This document shows, piece after piece, positions 50,847-59,084 of a stretch of DNA of 64,000 nucleotides (position 1 is its first letter; every line of letters starts with the position of its first letter). A model generated the notes under the pieces. That model saw nothing but the letters and a program-made list of their open reading frames with translations, searched no databases and had not been told where the DNA came from. A program made the translations under genes and the position numbers. Where the stretch lies: NCBI GenBank assembly GCA_947496705.1, contig CANMDW010000001.1, positions 434,001 through 498,000 of the forward strand, given 5' to 3'. This stretch comes from an uncultured Aquimarina sp. (lineage in GTDB: Bacteria > Bacteroidota > Bacteroidia > Flavobacteriales > Flavobacteriaceae).

Positions 50847-51500
50847 ATGCAACCCATCACCATAGGACTTGTAGATGACCACCACTTATTCCGGGAAGGA
50901 ATCAAATTGTTACTTCATAAAATGCAGCATATATCCCTTGTTTTAGAGGCGGTGAATGGTAAAGACCTGCTGGAAAAATTACACAATGAAGTTCCCGATG
51001 TATTATTACTCGATTTAGAAATGGATACCATGGATGGTATGGAGACCACTACCATTATACGGGAAACCTATCCAGACATAAAAATTATCATCTTAACGAT
51101 GCATAAAGAAGAGCGCATGATCTCCCACATGATAGAGATGGGGGTGAATGGCTATCTGCTAAAGGATACAACACAACAAGAACTGGAAGAAGCCATCCAA
51201 AGTGTTTATGATACAGAATTTTATTTTAACAGTTTTGTTTCTAAAGCTATCGCAAATGGCCTCAGGCATAAGAATAAGGTAAAACCAAGGCTGGGCACCG
51301 AAGTTTTTATTAGCAACAGAGAGCAGGAAGTACTCGAGCTCATTGCCAAAGAATGTACTACCCCCGAGATCGCAGAAAAACTATTTATTAGTACCAGAAC
51401 GGTCGAAGGGCATCGAAAAAACCTGATCAGTAAATTTGGAGTAAAAAACACCGCAGGATTACTCATAAAAGCAATTCGGCAGGGATTTATCTCTGTATAG
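50847..51500 (+). CDS. NarL/FixJ-type response regulator
   Basis: 217 residues. The receiver domain has ITIGLVDDHHLFREGIKLLL (acidic pair), VLLLDLEMDTMDG (phospho-Asp) and NGYLLKDTTQ (Lys). The LuxR-type HTH at about 150-215 has ISNREQEVLELIAKECTTPE, then FISTRTVEGHRKNLISKFG. It pairs with the kinase 6 bp upstream. Target genes are unknown; the tagged-protein group 2-3 kb upstream is a possible target by position. Confidence 0.88.
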   Translation: MQPITIGLVDDHHLFREGIKLLLHKMQHISLVLEAVNGKDLLEKLHNEVPDVLLLDLEMDTMDGMETTTIIRETYPDIKIIILTMHKEERMISHMIEMGVNGYLLKDTTQQELEEAIQSVYDTEFYFNSFVSKAIANGLRHKNKVKPRLGTEVFISNREQEVLELIAKECTTPEIAEKLFISTRTVEGHRKNLISKFGVKNTAGLLIKAIRQGFISV

Positions 51501-51502
51501 AT

Positions 51503-51685
51503 TTAAACATATAAAGATGTAAAAGCTTCATATACCAGTAGGGCCGGCCATACAATCGCTTTCAAAAACCCCAATACACCCATCCAAAAACTGGTGGCCT
51601 GACTTATAAAATAAACAGCTGCTCCAATGATTCCTAAACCATATATCGGATTAGAAGAAGCGCCTTTTTGTATTTTTTCTTTCAT
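51503..51685 (-). CDS. Small two-helix membrane protein
   Basis: 60 residues from ATG 51685. KEKIQKGASSNPIYGLGIIG is followed by GAAVYFISQATSFWMGVLGF and KAIVWPALLVYEAF: two membrane helices. The longer frame to 51805 contains unlikely leader sequence. The Trp/Pro-rich second helix suggests a real conserved small protein; I recall similar hypothetical proteins in Flavobacteriaceae. It converges on the NarL-type regulator with only 2 bp between the stops. Function unknown. Confidence 0.65.
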   Translation of the reverse strand: MKEKIQKGASSNPIYGLGIIGAAVYFISQATSFWMGVLGFLKAIVWPALLVYEAFTSLYV

Positions 51686-51959
51686 CGAAGAGTTCTTTAT
51701 TGGTCTCAAAACAGTTAAAATCCTAACGGGCAGGAAGGTATGCTCCTGATCCCGATCGGGATTAGTACATTTGGCTTTTCCTCGATTACTCGGGGCTAAA
51801 AACATTCTGGGTTATTGGTGTATTGTGTTATTAAGTTATTTTTCCGGGTTAATTGTTTGATAATTCGATTTAATAACGGTCATTGGAACGAATAACCTAA
51901 TAACTAAAAGCAATTTATTGCTTGACCAAACCCCTGTCTACCAATGGTGCCAGGGTGGT

Positions 51960-52229
51960 TCAGTTACTCAGCCTTCCAATAGCACAGCTCACATACGATT
52001 TGGCTTTTCTACCCAGATCATTTTTATCACCAACCAGGGGGTATCCCAGTTTTGAGAGCTCTTTTTGAACGGTCTCCAACCCATCATTGGTTTCATAGCT
52101 AAATGATACCGTACAATCATCTGTATTGATGGTAATATCTTTGATCCCCTCCAGCATGTGCAGTTTTTTTACGATGGTACTTTCGCAACCACCACATTTT
52201 AGGTTTTGTATCGCAACTCTTGTCTTCAT
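51960..52229 (-). CDS. Heavy-metal-associated (HMA) domain copper chaperone-like protein
   Basis: 89 residues with one HMA domain: VAIQNLKCGGCESTIVKKL (C-x-x-C metal site), then VSFSYETNDGLETVQKELSK. About 20 extra residues follow at the end with another Cys (SYVSCAIG). It probably carries Cu(I) or a similar soft metal ion. No ATPase is adjacent. The gene stands alone, divergent from the mla operon. Confidence 0.85.
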   Translation of the reverse strand: MKTRVAIQNLKCGGCESTIVKKLHMLEGIKDITINTDDCTVSFSYETNDGLETVQKELSKLGYPLVGDKNDLGRKAKSYVSCAIGRLSN

Positions 52230-52376
52230 AATATCATTTTTATGAGCTCAAACTATTAAAATACTATAAGGCATACTATGATAAATATCACTTTTCACTA
52301 CGTTTATACCTGATTTATGTCATTTTTATTGGAAAAAGCTACTTCTATATTTGAATAACCTTGAAGCAGATCATCT

Positions 52377-53159
52377 ATGACTCAATCACTTCGAATAGTA
52401 GAAAGAACAAAAGCTTTTTTTACAGAGATTGGCGATTTGTCATATTTCGCGGGACGTTATTTCAGGGAAGTATTCACCAGGCCTTTTGAGTTTCAGGAAT
52501 TACTTCGGCAATGCTACCATATCGGCAATCGCTCGTTACTTTTGGTTGGGGTAACCGGTTTTATCTTAGGACTGGTTTTTACACTTCAGTCCCGTCCTAC
52601 TTTAATGGAATTTGGTGCCGAATCCTGGATGCCCTCTATGGTCGGGATCTCTATCGTAAGAGAAATTGGGCCGGTCATTACCGCCTTGATTTGTGCCGGG
52701 CGCATAGGCTCGGGGATCGGAGCAGAATTAGGCTCTATGCGGGTTACCGAGCAAATCGATGCCATGGAAGTATCTGGTACCAATCCTTTTAAATATCTTG
52801 TTATTACCAGGGTTACAGCAGCAACACTTATGTTACCTATCTTGATTGTCTTTGGAGATGCAATCGCATTATTTGGCTCTGCTATTGTAGAGAACCTAAA
52901 AGGAGCCGTATCCTATCAATTATATTTTAATCAGGTTTTTGATGCTATCGAATATAGCGATATCATTCCTGCAACCGTAAAATCATTCTTTTTTGGTTTT
53001 GCCATCGGGCTGGTAGGATGTTATAAAGGGTATTATTGCAAGAAAGGAACTGCCGGTGTGGGAGAAGCTTCCAATTCGGCTGTGGTGTATACATCTATGT
53101 TGTTATTTATCATCGACTTTATTGCCGTATTCCTGGCCGATATATTTTTTGAAATATAA
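52377..53159 (+). CDS. mlaE: MlaE-family ABC transporter permease
   Basis: 260 residues with about five membrane segments. Family marks: RSLLLVGVTGFILGLVFTLQ, VREIGPVITALICAGRIGSG and GAELGSMRVTEQIDAMEVSG, and VKSFFFGFAIGLVGCYKGYY. It is the membrane subunit of a phospholipid-trafficking (Mla-type) complex between the inner and outer membranes. The ATPase gene begins at the next base after the stop codon. An MCE protein gene follows in the same run. Confidence 0.92.
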   Translation: MTQSLRIVERTKAFFTEIGDLSYFAGRYFREVFTRPFEFQELLRQCYHIGNRSLLLVGVTGFILGLVFTLQSRPTLMEFGAESWMPSMVGISIVREIGPVITALICAGRIGSGIGAELGSMRVTEQIDAMEVSGTNPFKYLVITRVTAATLMLPILIVFGDAIALFGSAIVENLKGAVSYQLYFNQVFDAIEYSDIIPATVKSFFFGFAIGLVGCYKGYYCKKGTAGVGEASNSAVVYTSMLLFIIDFIAVFLADIFFEI

Positions 53160-53912
53160 ATGGAAAAAAGTAATAACATAATGCCGGTTTTAGAGATCAA
53201 AGATCTAAAAAAGAGTTTTGGCGATAATCATGTGCTCAATGGTTTTAGTCTGCAGTTATTTGAAGGGGAAAATTTGGTGGTCATGGGCAAATCGGGATCA
53301 GGTAAATCTGTGATGATCAAGTGTCTGGTAGGTTTGATGCAAGCCGATGGAGGAAGTATTAACATTAAAGGGCAGGACATTACTATTTTGGGGCAAACAG
53401 AATTAGATCTGTTACGAACAGAAATTGGTTTTCTGTTTCAGGGGAGTGCGTTGTATGATTCTATGACCGTGAGAGAAAATCTGGAATTCCCGTTGCGCAG
53501 ACATAAGAAAAAATTGAAGATGACAGAGCACACCGAGGCATTGGTTATCGAGGCGCTGGAGAATGTGGGTTTGGCAGATGCTATAGATTTAATGCCGGCA
53601 GAACTATCTGGCGGGATGCAACGTCGGGTAGCACTAGCCAGGGCACTTATTCTAAAACCGAAAATTATCCTGTATGATGAACCTACCACAGGATTGGACC
53701 CTATTACGGCCAAAGAAATTATTCAGCTTATGCGTAGCATACAGAAAAAATATGGTACATCATCATTGATCATTACACACGATGTAGATTGTGCCAGAGT
53801 GATCTCTAACAGGATCATTTTATTGGTAGATGGAATTAATTATGCCGAAGGAACCTACCAGGAATTATTACAATCAGATGATCCTCAGGTACAGGCATTT
53901 TTTAAACAATAG
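53160..53912 (+). CDS. mlaF: MlaF-family ABC transporter ATPase
   Basis: 250 residues: Walker A VMGKSGSGKSVMIKCL, Q-loop IGFLFQGSALYDSMTVRENL, signature ELSGGMQRRVALARAL, Walker B ILYDEPTTGLDP and the switch His in LIITHDVD. The internal start at MPVLEIKDL is an alternative. It powers the transporter whose permease is encoded just upstream. Confidence 0.92.
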   Translation: MEKSNNIMPVLEIKDLKKSFGDNHVLNGFSLQLFEGENLVVMGKSGSGKSVMIKCLVGLMQADGGSINIKGQDITILGQTELDLLRTEIGFLFQGSALYDSMTVRENLEFPLRRHKKKLKMTEHTEALVIEALENVGLADAIDLMPAELSGGMQRRVALARALILKPKIILYDEPTTGLDPITAKEIIQLMRSIQKKYGTSSLIITHDVDCARVISNRIILLVDGINYAEGTYQELLQSDDPQVQAFFKQ

Positions 53913-53986
53913 AAAGCCGCAAAAGATGCATTGGATGATACGTAGGTTTTGGTTTGACTTAACAGTAGTATTAAAATGAAAGAATC

Positions 53987-54967
53987 ATGAAAAAATCAGC
54001 TTCACAAAAATTGAAATTAGGTGTTTTTGTTGTGGTAGGCACTTTACTTCTTATCGCAGCATTGTATTCTATTGGAAACCGGCAGAACCTCTTTGGAAGC
54101 AACATTAAGATACGTTCTCAATTTACTAATGTAAATGGTCTGGAGTTGGGAAATAACGTTCGCTATTCTGGGATCAATGTAGGAACAGTAAGTAAAATTG
54201 AGATGATCGGCGATACTAAAATCATGGTAGAAATGCTTATTCAGGAACGTATAGGAAAACACATTAAAAAAGATGCAGTAGCCACTATCGGATCTGATGG
54301 GTTGGTGGGCAATATGATCGTAAATATTATCCCAAGAGCAAGTAAAAAGCCGGCTGTAGTCTCTGGAGATACCATTCAATCCTATAGTAAGATCGGAACC
54401 GATGATATGCTTACCACCTTAAATGTCACCAATGAAAATGCTGCCTTATTAACCGCCGATTTATTAAAAATAACTACAGAAATTCTTGAAGGTAAAGGAA
54501 CCATAGGATTATTGATCAATGACTCGATTATGGCTAATGATCTGAAACGCACCATTTATGAATTAAGAAAAACCAGTACAGGAGCATCGCAAGCCATTAC
54601 CGAACTCAAGGATATGATAGCTTCTATTCATCAAGGAGAAAGTGTTGCCGGTGTTTTATTAAGTGATAGTCTATCTGGACAAAAAATGAAGACTATTGTG
54701 ACTAACCTGGAGAAATCCAGTAATGATATTGGCACAGTGACCAAAAACCTGAATGTAGTGCTTAAAGATATCGCAGCAGGAAAAGGAGCACTCAATTACC
54801 TGGCAAACGATCCAAATTTGGTAAACGATTTAAATACCACCATGAAAAATATAAAAGAGGGAACCGATCGATTTAATCAAAATATGGAGGCCCTGAAGCA
54901 TAATTTCCTGTTCAGGGGGTATTTTAAGAAGTTGGAAAAGGAAGAACGAAAGAAAGGCGAAGATTAA
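53987..54967 (+). CDS. mlaD: MlaD-family MCE protein
   Basis: 326 residues. One N-terminal membrane anchor (LGVFVVVGTLLLIAALYSIG) is followed by a single MCE domain (IKIRSQFTNVNGLELGNNVR, then YSGINVGTVSKIEMIGDTKI and VATIGSDGLVGNMIVNIIPR). Helical repeats follow (ATGASQAITELKDM; SSNDIGTVTKNLNVVLKDIA). It is the periplasmic lipid-binding ring protein of the complex. It starts 74 bp after mlaF. Confidence 0.9.
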   Translation: MKKSASQKLKLGVFVVVGTLLLIAALYSIGNRQNLFGSNIKIRSQFTNVNGLELGNNVRYSGINVGTVSKIEMIGDTKIMVEMLIQERIGKHIKKDAVATIGSDGLVGNMIVNIIPRASKKPAVVSGDTIQSYSKIGTDDMLTTLNVTNENAALLTADLLKITTEILEGKGTIGLLINDSIMANDLKRTIYELRKTSTGASQAITELKDMIASIHQGESVAGVLLSDSLSGQKMKTIVTNLEKSSNDIGTVTKNLNVVLKDIAAGKGALNYLANDPNLVNDLNTTMKNIKEGTDRFNQNMEALKHNFLFRGYFKKLEKEERKKGED

Positions 54968-54984
54968 TTTTAAACCAATAGGCT

Positions 54985-55473
54985 ATGAAAATAGAACATC
55001 TTGAAGAACGGGTTGGCGATTATAGAAACTCAATTAAAACGGTGGTAGATAAAAGATTGCTATGGAAAACCAGGATCAAAGATCTTCTGGATAAAACATT
55101 ACAATCTATAACAGAGCAGTATGATATTGGCTGGAAGGTGCAGGAGTTGAGCTGGATACATAATAATGAAGCAGTAAACATTACATTTGATTCGTTTCCT
55201 CCCGAAATGATCGACTGTACCAATCAGATCCCGGCCTATCAGTTTATACCCGGGGGCGCATTGATCTTTTCGCAATCGTATAATGGAGACATATACATTT
55301 TTATGATGTACCCCGAGATTGACAATGCCCCGCAGGAAAATAATCTGAAAGAACTGGGGATCTATGCTCCCGAATCGATTACCGAAAAACTGATTGTAGA
55401 AAAGGTAGACGAATTCCTGAAAGAAATGATCCAATGGGAAGTCCCTCAACTAAAGAACAAGGTGGGGTTTTAG
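54985..55473 (+). CDS. Soluble protein of unknown function after mlaD
   Basis: 162 residues without signal peptide or membrane segment. The N-terminus is helical and basic (VVDKRLLWKTRIKDLLDKTL), the centre is beta-rich with AVNITFDSFPPEM, FIPGGALIFSQSYNGDIYIF and MMYPEIDNAPQENN, and it ends in a helix EKVDEFLKEMIQWEV. It starts 17 bp after mlaD and is probably in the operon. I do not recognise the family. Confidence 0.6.
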   Translation: MKIEHLEERVGDYRNSIKTVVDKRLLWKTRIKDLLDKTLQSITEQYDIGWKVQELSWIHNNEAVNITFDSFPPEMIDCTNQIPAYQFIPGGALIFSQSYNGDIYIFMMYPEIDNAPQENNLKELGIYAPESITEKLIVEKVDEFLKEMIQWEVPQLKNKVGF

Positions 55474-55806
55474 TGTGAATTCTTTCAAAGAGTTTATAAA
55501 GATTCATAAGCTCCTTTCCAGGGGGAGGACTATTATAAAAACTTCAGCTCCCGTGTTCTGCCTGGTGGCGACAGCAAGTAGCCATCAAAACGAACCATAA
55601 AAACACCCCACACCCCTGCAGGAGCTTTTGGTACTCTGTTTTAGAATTGCTCGCTAAAAACTAAAAAATATGGGTGCTCTATAGCTGCAGCAAGCAAACA
55701 GACTTCACATAAAATAACGCATCTATACCTCGTTTGTTGAATACTATAAGGAGGTTTTTGTTACTTTTGAGACAGATTAATATTTTTAAAACCTATAAAG
55801 AATATT
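55474..55806. other. Intergenic, no gene; promoter near its end
   Basis: 333 bp without a gene. It contains G/C-rich scattered short palindromes (for example GCTGCAGC near 55685) but nothing I can name. The promoter of the DUF4469 gene lies at 55737-55769. Confidence 0.5.
55737..55769 (+). promoter_or_regulatory. Promoter of the DUF4469 gene
   Basis: TACTTTTG at 55762-55769 is an exact TANNTTTG -7 element. A TTG at 55737-55739 (within CGTTTGTTGA) lies 22 bp upstream and could serve as -33. The ATG is 37 bp further on. Confidence 0.6.
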
Positions 55807-56508
55807 ATGCCTTTACACTATTCATTACATCCAAATTATTTATCTAAAGAACCCAATCAATATCGGGCAGTTATAAAAAACCAGGAAACCTTTACTCGTG
55901 AGGCGATCATTGAAAGAATGATAGACAGAGGTAGTACTATTTCTAAATCAGATGTATTAGCAGTATTAGAAGAATTTGGTATGGTTATTAAGGACATTGT
56001 TGCCAATGGAGGAAAAATCAAAGATCCTTTGTTTGCAAGCAGAACGGCTATTCAGGGCAATTTTGTTCTCAGCGAAAAATATAGTTCCAATAAGCATACG
56101 GTCAAAATACACCTTACCCCCGGCAAGGATTTACAAAAAGCCATACAGCATTTGGCGGTAAAGAAGACCAAAACCTCTTTGCCGGTACCCGTATTGCGTA
56201 CATTTAAAGATTTAACTACCAATACCAACGATACTATACTCACCCCCGGAGGAGTAGGCGAATTAAAAGGATATCGCCTTAAAATCGACTCCAAGGCCAA
56301 AAACCAGGGCGTATTTTGTATTACAGAAACCGGGACGGCTTATAAAGCCAAACTTATAAAGAGTAGTGCCAAACATATCCTATTCTTAATACCTGATACC
56401 TTAGCTGAAACAAAAATTACTCTTGAAGTACGAACAAAATTGCAACACGTAACTGCTTTACGAACCGGTAAATTACATTATACACTTTCTTTGGCCACAC
56501 AACAATAA
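55807..56508 (+). CDS. HU-like DNA-binding protein with DUF4469 domain
   Basis: 233 residues. The N-terminal half resembles the IHF/HU-like DNA-binding domain in Bacteroidota: QETFTREAIIERMIDRGSTI, VLAVLEEFGMVIKDIVANGG and FASRTAIQGNF. The C-terminal 100 residues form an Ig-like DUF4469 region: LTPGGVGELKGYRLKIDSKA, AKLIKSSAKHILFLIPDTLA and ALRTGKLHYTLSL. It probably binds DNA. An array of TATGATCATA palindromes lies directly downstream. Confidence 0.8.
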   Translation: MPLHYSLHPNYLSKEPNQYRAVIKNQETFTREAIIERMIDRGSTISKSDVLAVLEEFGMVIKDIVANGGKIKDPLFASRTAIQGNFVLSEKYSSNKHTVKIHLTPGKDLQKAIQHLAVKKTKTSLPVPVLRTFKDLTTNTNDTILTPGGVGELKGYRLKIDSKAKNQGVFCITETGTAYKAKLIKSSAKHILFLIPDTLAETKITLEVRTKLQHVTALRTGKLHYTLSLATQQ

Positions 56509-56558
56509 TTAGTAAAATCATACATCAGTACTATATTACCTTATGGTTCCAGAAGTTA

Positions 56559-56729
56559 TATGATCATAATCATACAGTTTATTGCCTTATAGCTCCATAA
56601 GTCATATGATCATAATAATATGAATCATATGATCATAGTAATAAGATTTATATGATCATAGTAATAAGACTTATATGATTAGAATCATATGATTTATTGC
56701 CTTATAGCTCCAAGAGTTATATGATCATA
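56559..56729. repeat. TATGATCATA palindrome array
   Basis: The perfect 10-bp palindrome TATGATCATA occurs at 56559, 56605, 56628, 56651 and 56720; ATATGATT-AG-AATCATAT (56673-56690) is a related longer palindrome. The phrase TTATTGCCTTATAGCTCCA is repeated (about 56580 and 56695). The array lies between convergent genes. Every copy holds a GATC. Confidence 0.88.
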
Positions 56730-56810
56730 ATCATATGGTTTATAGCATTATAGTTGCAGGAATCATATGCGCTCATCTCTACAACGTAATAAGATAAGGT
56801 TTTAGATAGT

Positions 56811-57578
56811 TTAATGATTATACTCCCACAACCACCATTTTCTTTTGAAAGGCACCTTTTTTAGTCGATATTTCTTTACAGAATGTGTTTGCAGATACTC
56901 CATCATCTCCTGTACCGAATCGGTAATAAAGAGAAAGTCTAGCTCATGTTCAGAGATCATTTCGTGGGCTTTCATGGTTTCTATATGTTGCAGAAGCTCT
57001 TTATGATATTCCTTTCCGAATAAAATCACCGGAAACTCATTGATCATTTGGGTTTGCACCAGGGTTAAGGACTCAAAAAACTCATCCATGGTCCCAAATC
57101 CTCCCGGTAATACGATAAATGCATAAGAATATTTTACCAACAATACTTTGCGAATAAAAAAATACGGAATATCGATCCATTTATGAAGGTATGGGTTGGG
57201 CTCTTGTTCTTTGGGAAGCACAATATTACACCCAACCGAATATCCACCGGCCTCATAGGCACCTTTATTGGCTGCTTCCATAATTCCCGGGCCTCCTCCT
57301 GTCATTACAGTAAACCCCATAGTTGCCAAAGCTTCCCCAATTTGTTCGGCTTGTTGATAATACGTATCTGAAGGCCCGGATCTGGCAGATCCGAATACCG
57401 TGACACACGGTCCTATAAAGTGCATTTTTCTGAACCCCCAAACGAAATTCCTAAATACTTTTAAGGTAAAAACCAGCTCTCTGAATCGGGAACGGGGCCC
57501 CGATAAAAAGGAGTACTCTTCTGTTAGTTTGGGTAAATTGTTATGGGTTGTATTCGATATGTTTTCAAGAGGGTTCAT
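56811..57578 (-). CDS. LOG-family (TIGR00730) nucleotide phosphoribohydrolase-like protein
   Basis: About 255 residues from ATG 57578; the longer frame to 57614 adds a poor leader. Family marks: VTVFGSARSG, then MTGGGPGIMEAANKGAYEAG and the catalytic motif VLPGGFGTMDEFFESLTLVQ. LOG proteins release adenine-type bases from nucleoside monophosphates, as in cytokinin activation; a substrate for the bacterial members is mostly unknown. The ending FKRKWWLWEY is not diagnostic. It converges on the DUF4469 gene. Confidence 0.88.
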   Translation of the reverse strand: MNPLENISNTTHNNLPKLTEEYSFLSGPRSRFRELVFTLKVFRNFVWGFRKMHFIGPCVTVFGSARSGPSDTYYQQAEQIGEALATMGFTVMTGGGPGIMEAANKGAYEAGGYSVGCNIVLPKEQEPNPYLHKWIDIPYFFIRKVLLVKYSYAFIVLPGGFGTMDEFFESLTLVQTQMINEFPVILFGKEYHKELLQHIETMKAHEMISEHELDFLFITDSVQEMMEYLQTHSVKKYRLKKVPFKRKWWLWEYNH

Positions 57579-57765
57579 AGGCAAATTAAAAGTAAATGCT
57601 ATAATTATTTTCAACTATGACATTTATCACGATAAATTTTCTACTGCTCATTAGACCACTAGCATCCGAAAGTTTTCTAAAACATTGACGAAATCTCCGT
57701 AATCCATTAATGTATCAGTAATGTTCAGGCAGATCTTTGGAAAATATCTTTTTATCACGAAATCA

Positions 57766-57796
57766 GACCTTACAGGTTTTTAAAACCTGTAAGGTC
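57766..57796. repeat. Dispersed ACAGGTTTT palindrome (perfect copy)
   Basis: GACCTTACAGGTTTT, one t, then AAAACCTGTAAGGTC: a perfect 15-bp inverted repeat. Sequences of this type are, to my knowledge, frequent between genes in Bacteroidota. A degenerate copy lies at 12593-12627. It may also end transcription. Confidence 0.85.
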
Positions 57797-57886
57797 TTGA
57801 TCATTAGTATTTTATATTTTTAAAACATCGTTCTCTCTTCATTTTTTAATAAACTTCCGGATACTTCTGATTAGACATAAAAACAC

Positions 57887-57929
57887 TGATATATATCATA
57901 TTTTACTTATTGGCTGGTACCTACATTTA
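57887..57929 (+). promoter_or_regulatory. FNR/CRP-like site and -7 element of the nos operon
   Basis: TGAT-ATAT-ATCA at 57887-57898 has the half-site pattern of FNR-family sites (TTGAT-N4-ATCAA). TACATTTA at 57922-57929 is one base from TANNTTTG. If transcription starts about 4 bp later, the site is centred near -41, the position of a class II activator. Confidence 0.6.
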
Positions 57930-57955
57930 AGCAAAATTTATAAACAATCTATCCA

Positions 57956-58477
57956 ATGAATATTATAATCAAACTAATTACCGCATTTTCATTCCTGATC
58001 CTCATAAGTTGTGGAGGTAAAGAAGAAGAGAAAAAAGAAAAGATTACCATTCAAACCAAGAAAACCAGTACCACAGAAACTAAAACAGCAGCAACTACCA
58101 ATACTGCCATTCCTCCATCAAAACAAGTAGATCTTATTAATAAGGGCGTTGGGCCAATCAAAACGCTGGTATTATCAGAAAATATAGATCAAAATATGGT
58201 CAAAGAGGGTCAGGAGCTTTTTAAAGTAAAATGCGGGGCTTGCCATAAATCTCATAAAAAGTTTATTGGTCCGGCTCCTGTAGGAATTCTTGAAAGAAGA
58301 ACACCAGAATGGATCATGAATATGATCCTCAACCCCGAAGTAATGGTTAAAGAAGATCCGCTTGCCAAAGAACTATTAGTAGAGCATAACGGCTCACCAA
58401 TGGCAAATCAGAGTTTAAAGGAAAATGAGGCAAGAGCTATTCTGGAATATTTCAGAACCCTGAAAGAAGAAAACTAA
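57956..58477 (+). CDS. Monoheme cytochrome c lipoprotein
   Basis: 173 residues with a lipobox in FSFLILISC. A Thr/Lys-rich linker is followed by the cytochrome c domain: heme motif KCGACHKSHKKFIGP (C-x-x-C-H) and the axial-Met region SPMANQSLKENEARAILEYF. It is first in the nos operon, so it is the likely electron donor to NosZ. Being lipid-anchored it would sit on the membrane like its partner. Confidence 0.88.
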   Translation: MNIIIKLITAFSFLILISCGGKEEEKKEKITIQTKKTSTTETKTAATTNTAIPPSKQVDLINKGVGPIKTLVLSENIDQNMVKEGQELFKVKCGACHKSHKKFIGPAPVGILERRTPEWIMNMILNPEVMVKEDPLAKELLVEHNGSPMANQSLKENEARAILEYFRTLKEEN

Positions 58478-58489
58478 AATATTAAATAG

Positions 58490-59065
58490 ATGAAAACAAT
58501 AACACCACTTTTTTTGGTTGTACTGTTTTTTGTTTCCTTAACAGGTTGCAAAACCGAAACCAGAAAAGACCAGTTAAATTCAGAACCTGTAAAAACAGTA
58601 ACTGAAGAGACAGAAAAACAGGGTCAGGCCTTTATAAAAGATGACGAGTCCAGGCCCAATGTACTCAATATTGCCATTGGTTCCAAAGACCACACCACCT
58701 TAGTAACAGCGGTTCAAGCGGCCAATTTAGAGAATGCTCTGGTAAATGCAGGACCGCTTATGGTCTTTGCACCAACCAATGCAGCATTTGATGCACTGCC
58801 AGCAGGAACGGTAGAAAATTTATTGAAACCAGAAAATAAAGAATCTCTGGCCAACATTTTAAAATATCACGTTACCCCTGGGAATTACTCAAAGGATTTT
58901 TTAAAAAAGTTTAAAAAGCTAGGACAATCCAACGGAGTAGATGTTGCTATATCTGTAAAGGACGAAGATGTTTTTATTGGCGAAGCAAAAATAGTGGCAA
59001 GTATTCCTGCAGGTAACGGTATTGTACATGTGGTTGACAAAGTGTTGTTACCGCCAACAAATTAA
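58490..59065 (+). CDS. Fasciclin-domain lipoprotein
   Basis: 191 residues with a lipobox in FFVSLTGC. One FAS1 domain from about residue 60: LVTAVQAANLENALVNAGPL, VFAPTNAAFDALPAGTVENL (the FAS1 H1 box), YHVTPGNYS and the closing GNGIVHVVDKVLLP (H2 box). It starts 12 bp after the cytochrome gene. FAS1 proteins next to nosZ recur in Flavobacteriia; an assembly or copper-handling role is suspected but unproven. Confidence 0.87.
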   Translation: MKTITPLFLVVLFFVSLTGCKTETRKDQLNSEPVKTVTEETEKQGQAFIKDDESRPNVLNIAIGSKDHTTLVTAVQAANLENALVNAGPLMVFAPTNAAFDALPAGTVENLLKPENKESLANILKYHVTPGNYSKDFLKKFKKLGQSNGVDVAISVKDEDVFIGEAKIVASIPAGNGIVHVVDKVLLPPTN

Positions 59066-59084
59066 ATAATCAAAACTTAATGTA

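Noticed and set aside
51749..51762. ATCCCGATCGGGAT palindrome as an operator
   Set aside because: A similar CCGATC palindrome lies in the GH2 coding region (15125-15141), so it looks like a common dispersed sequence.
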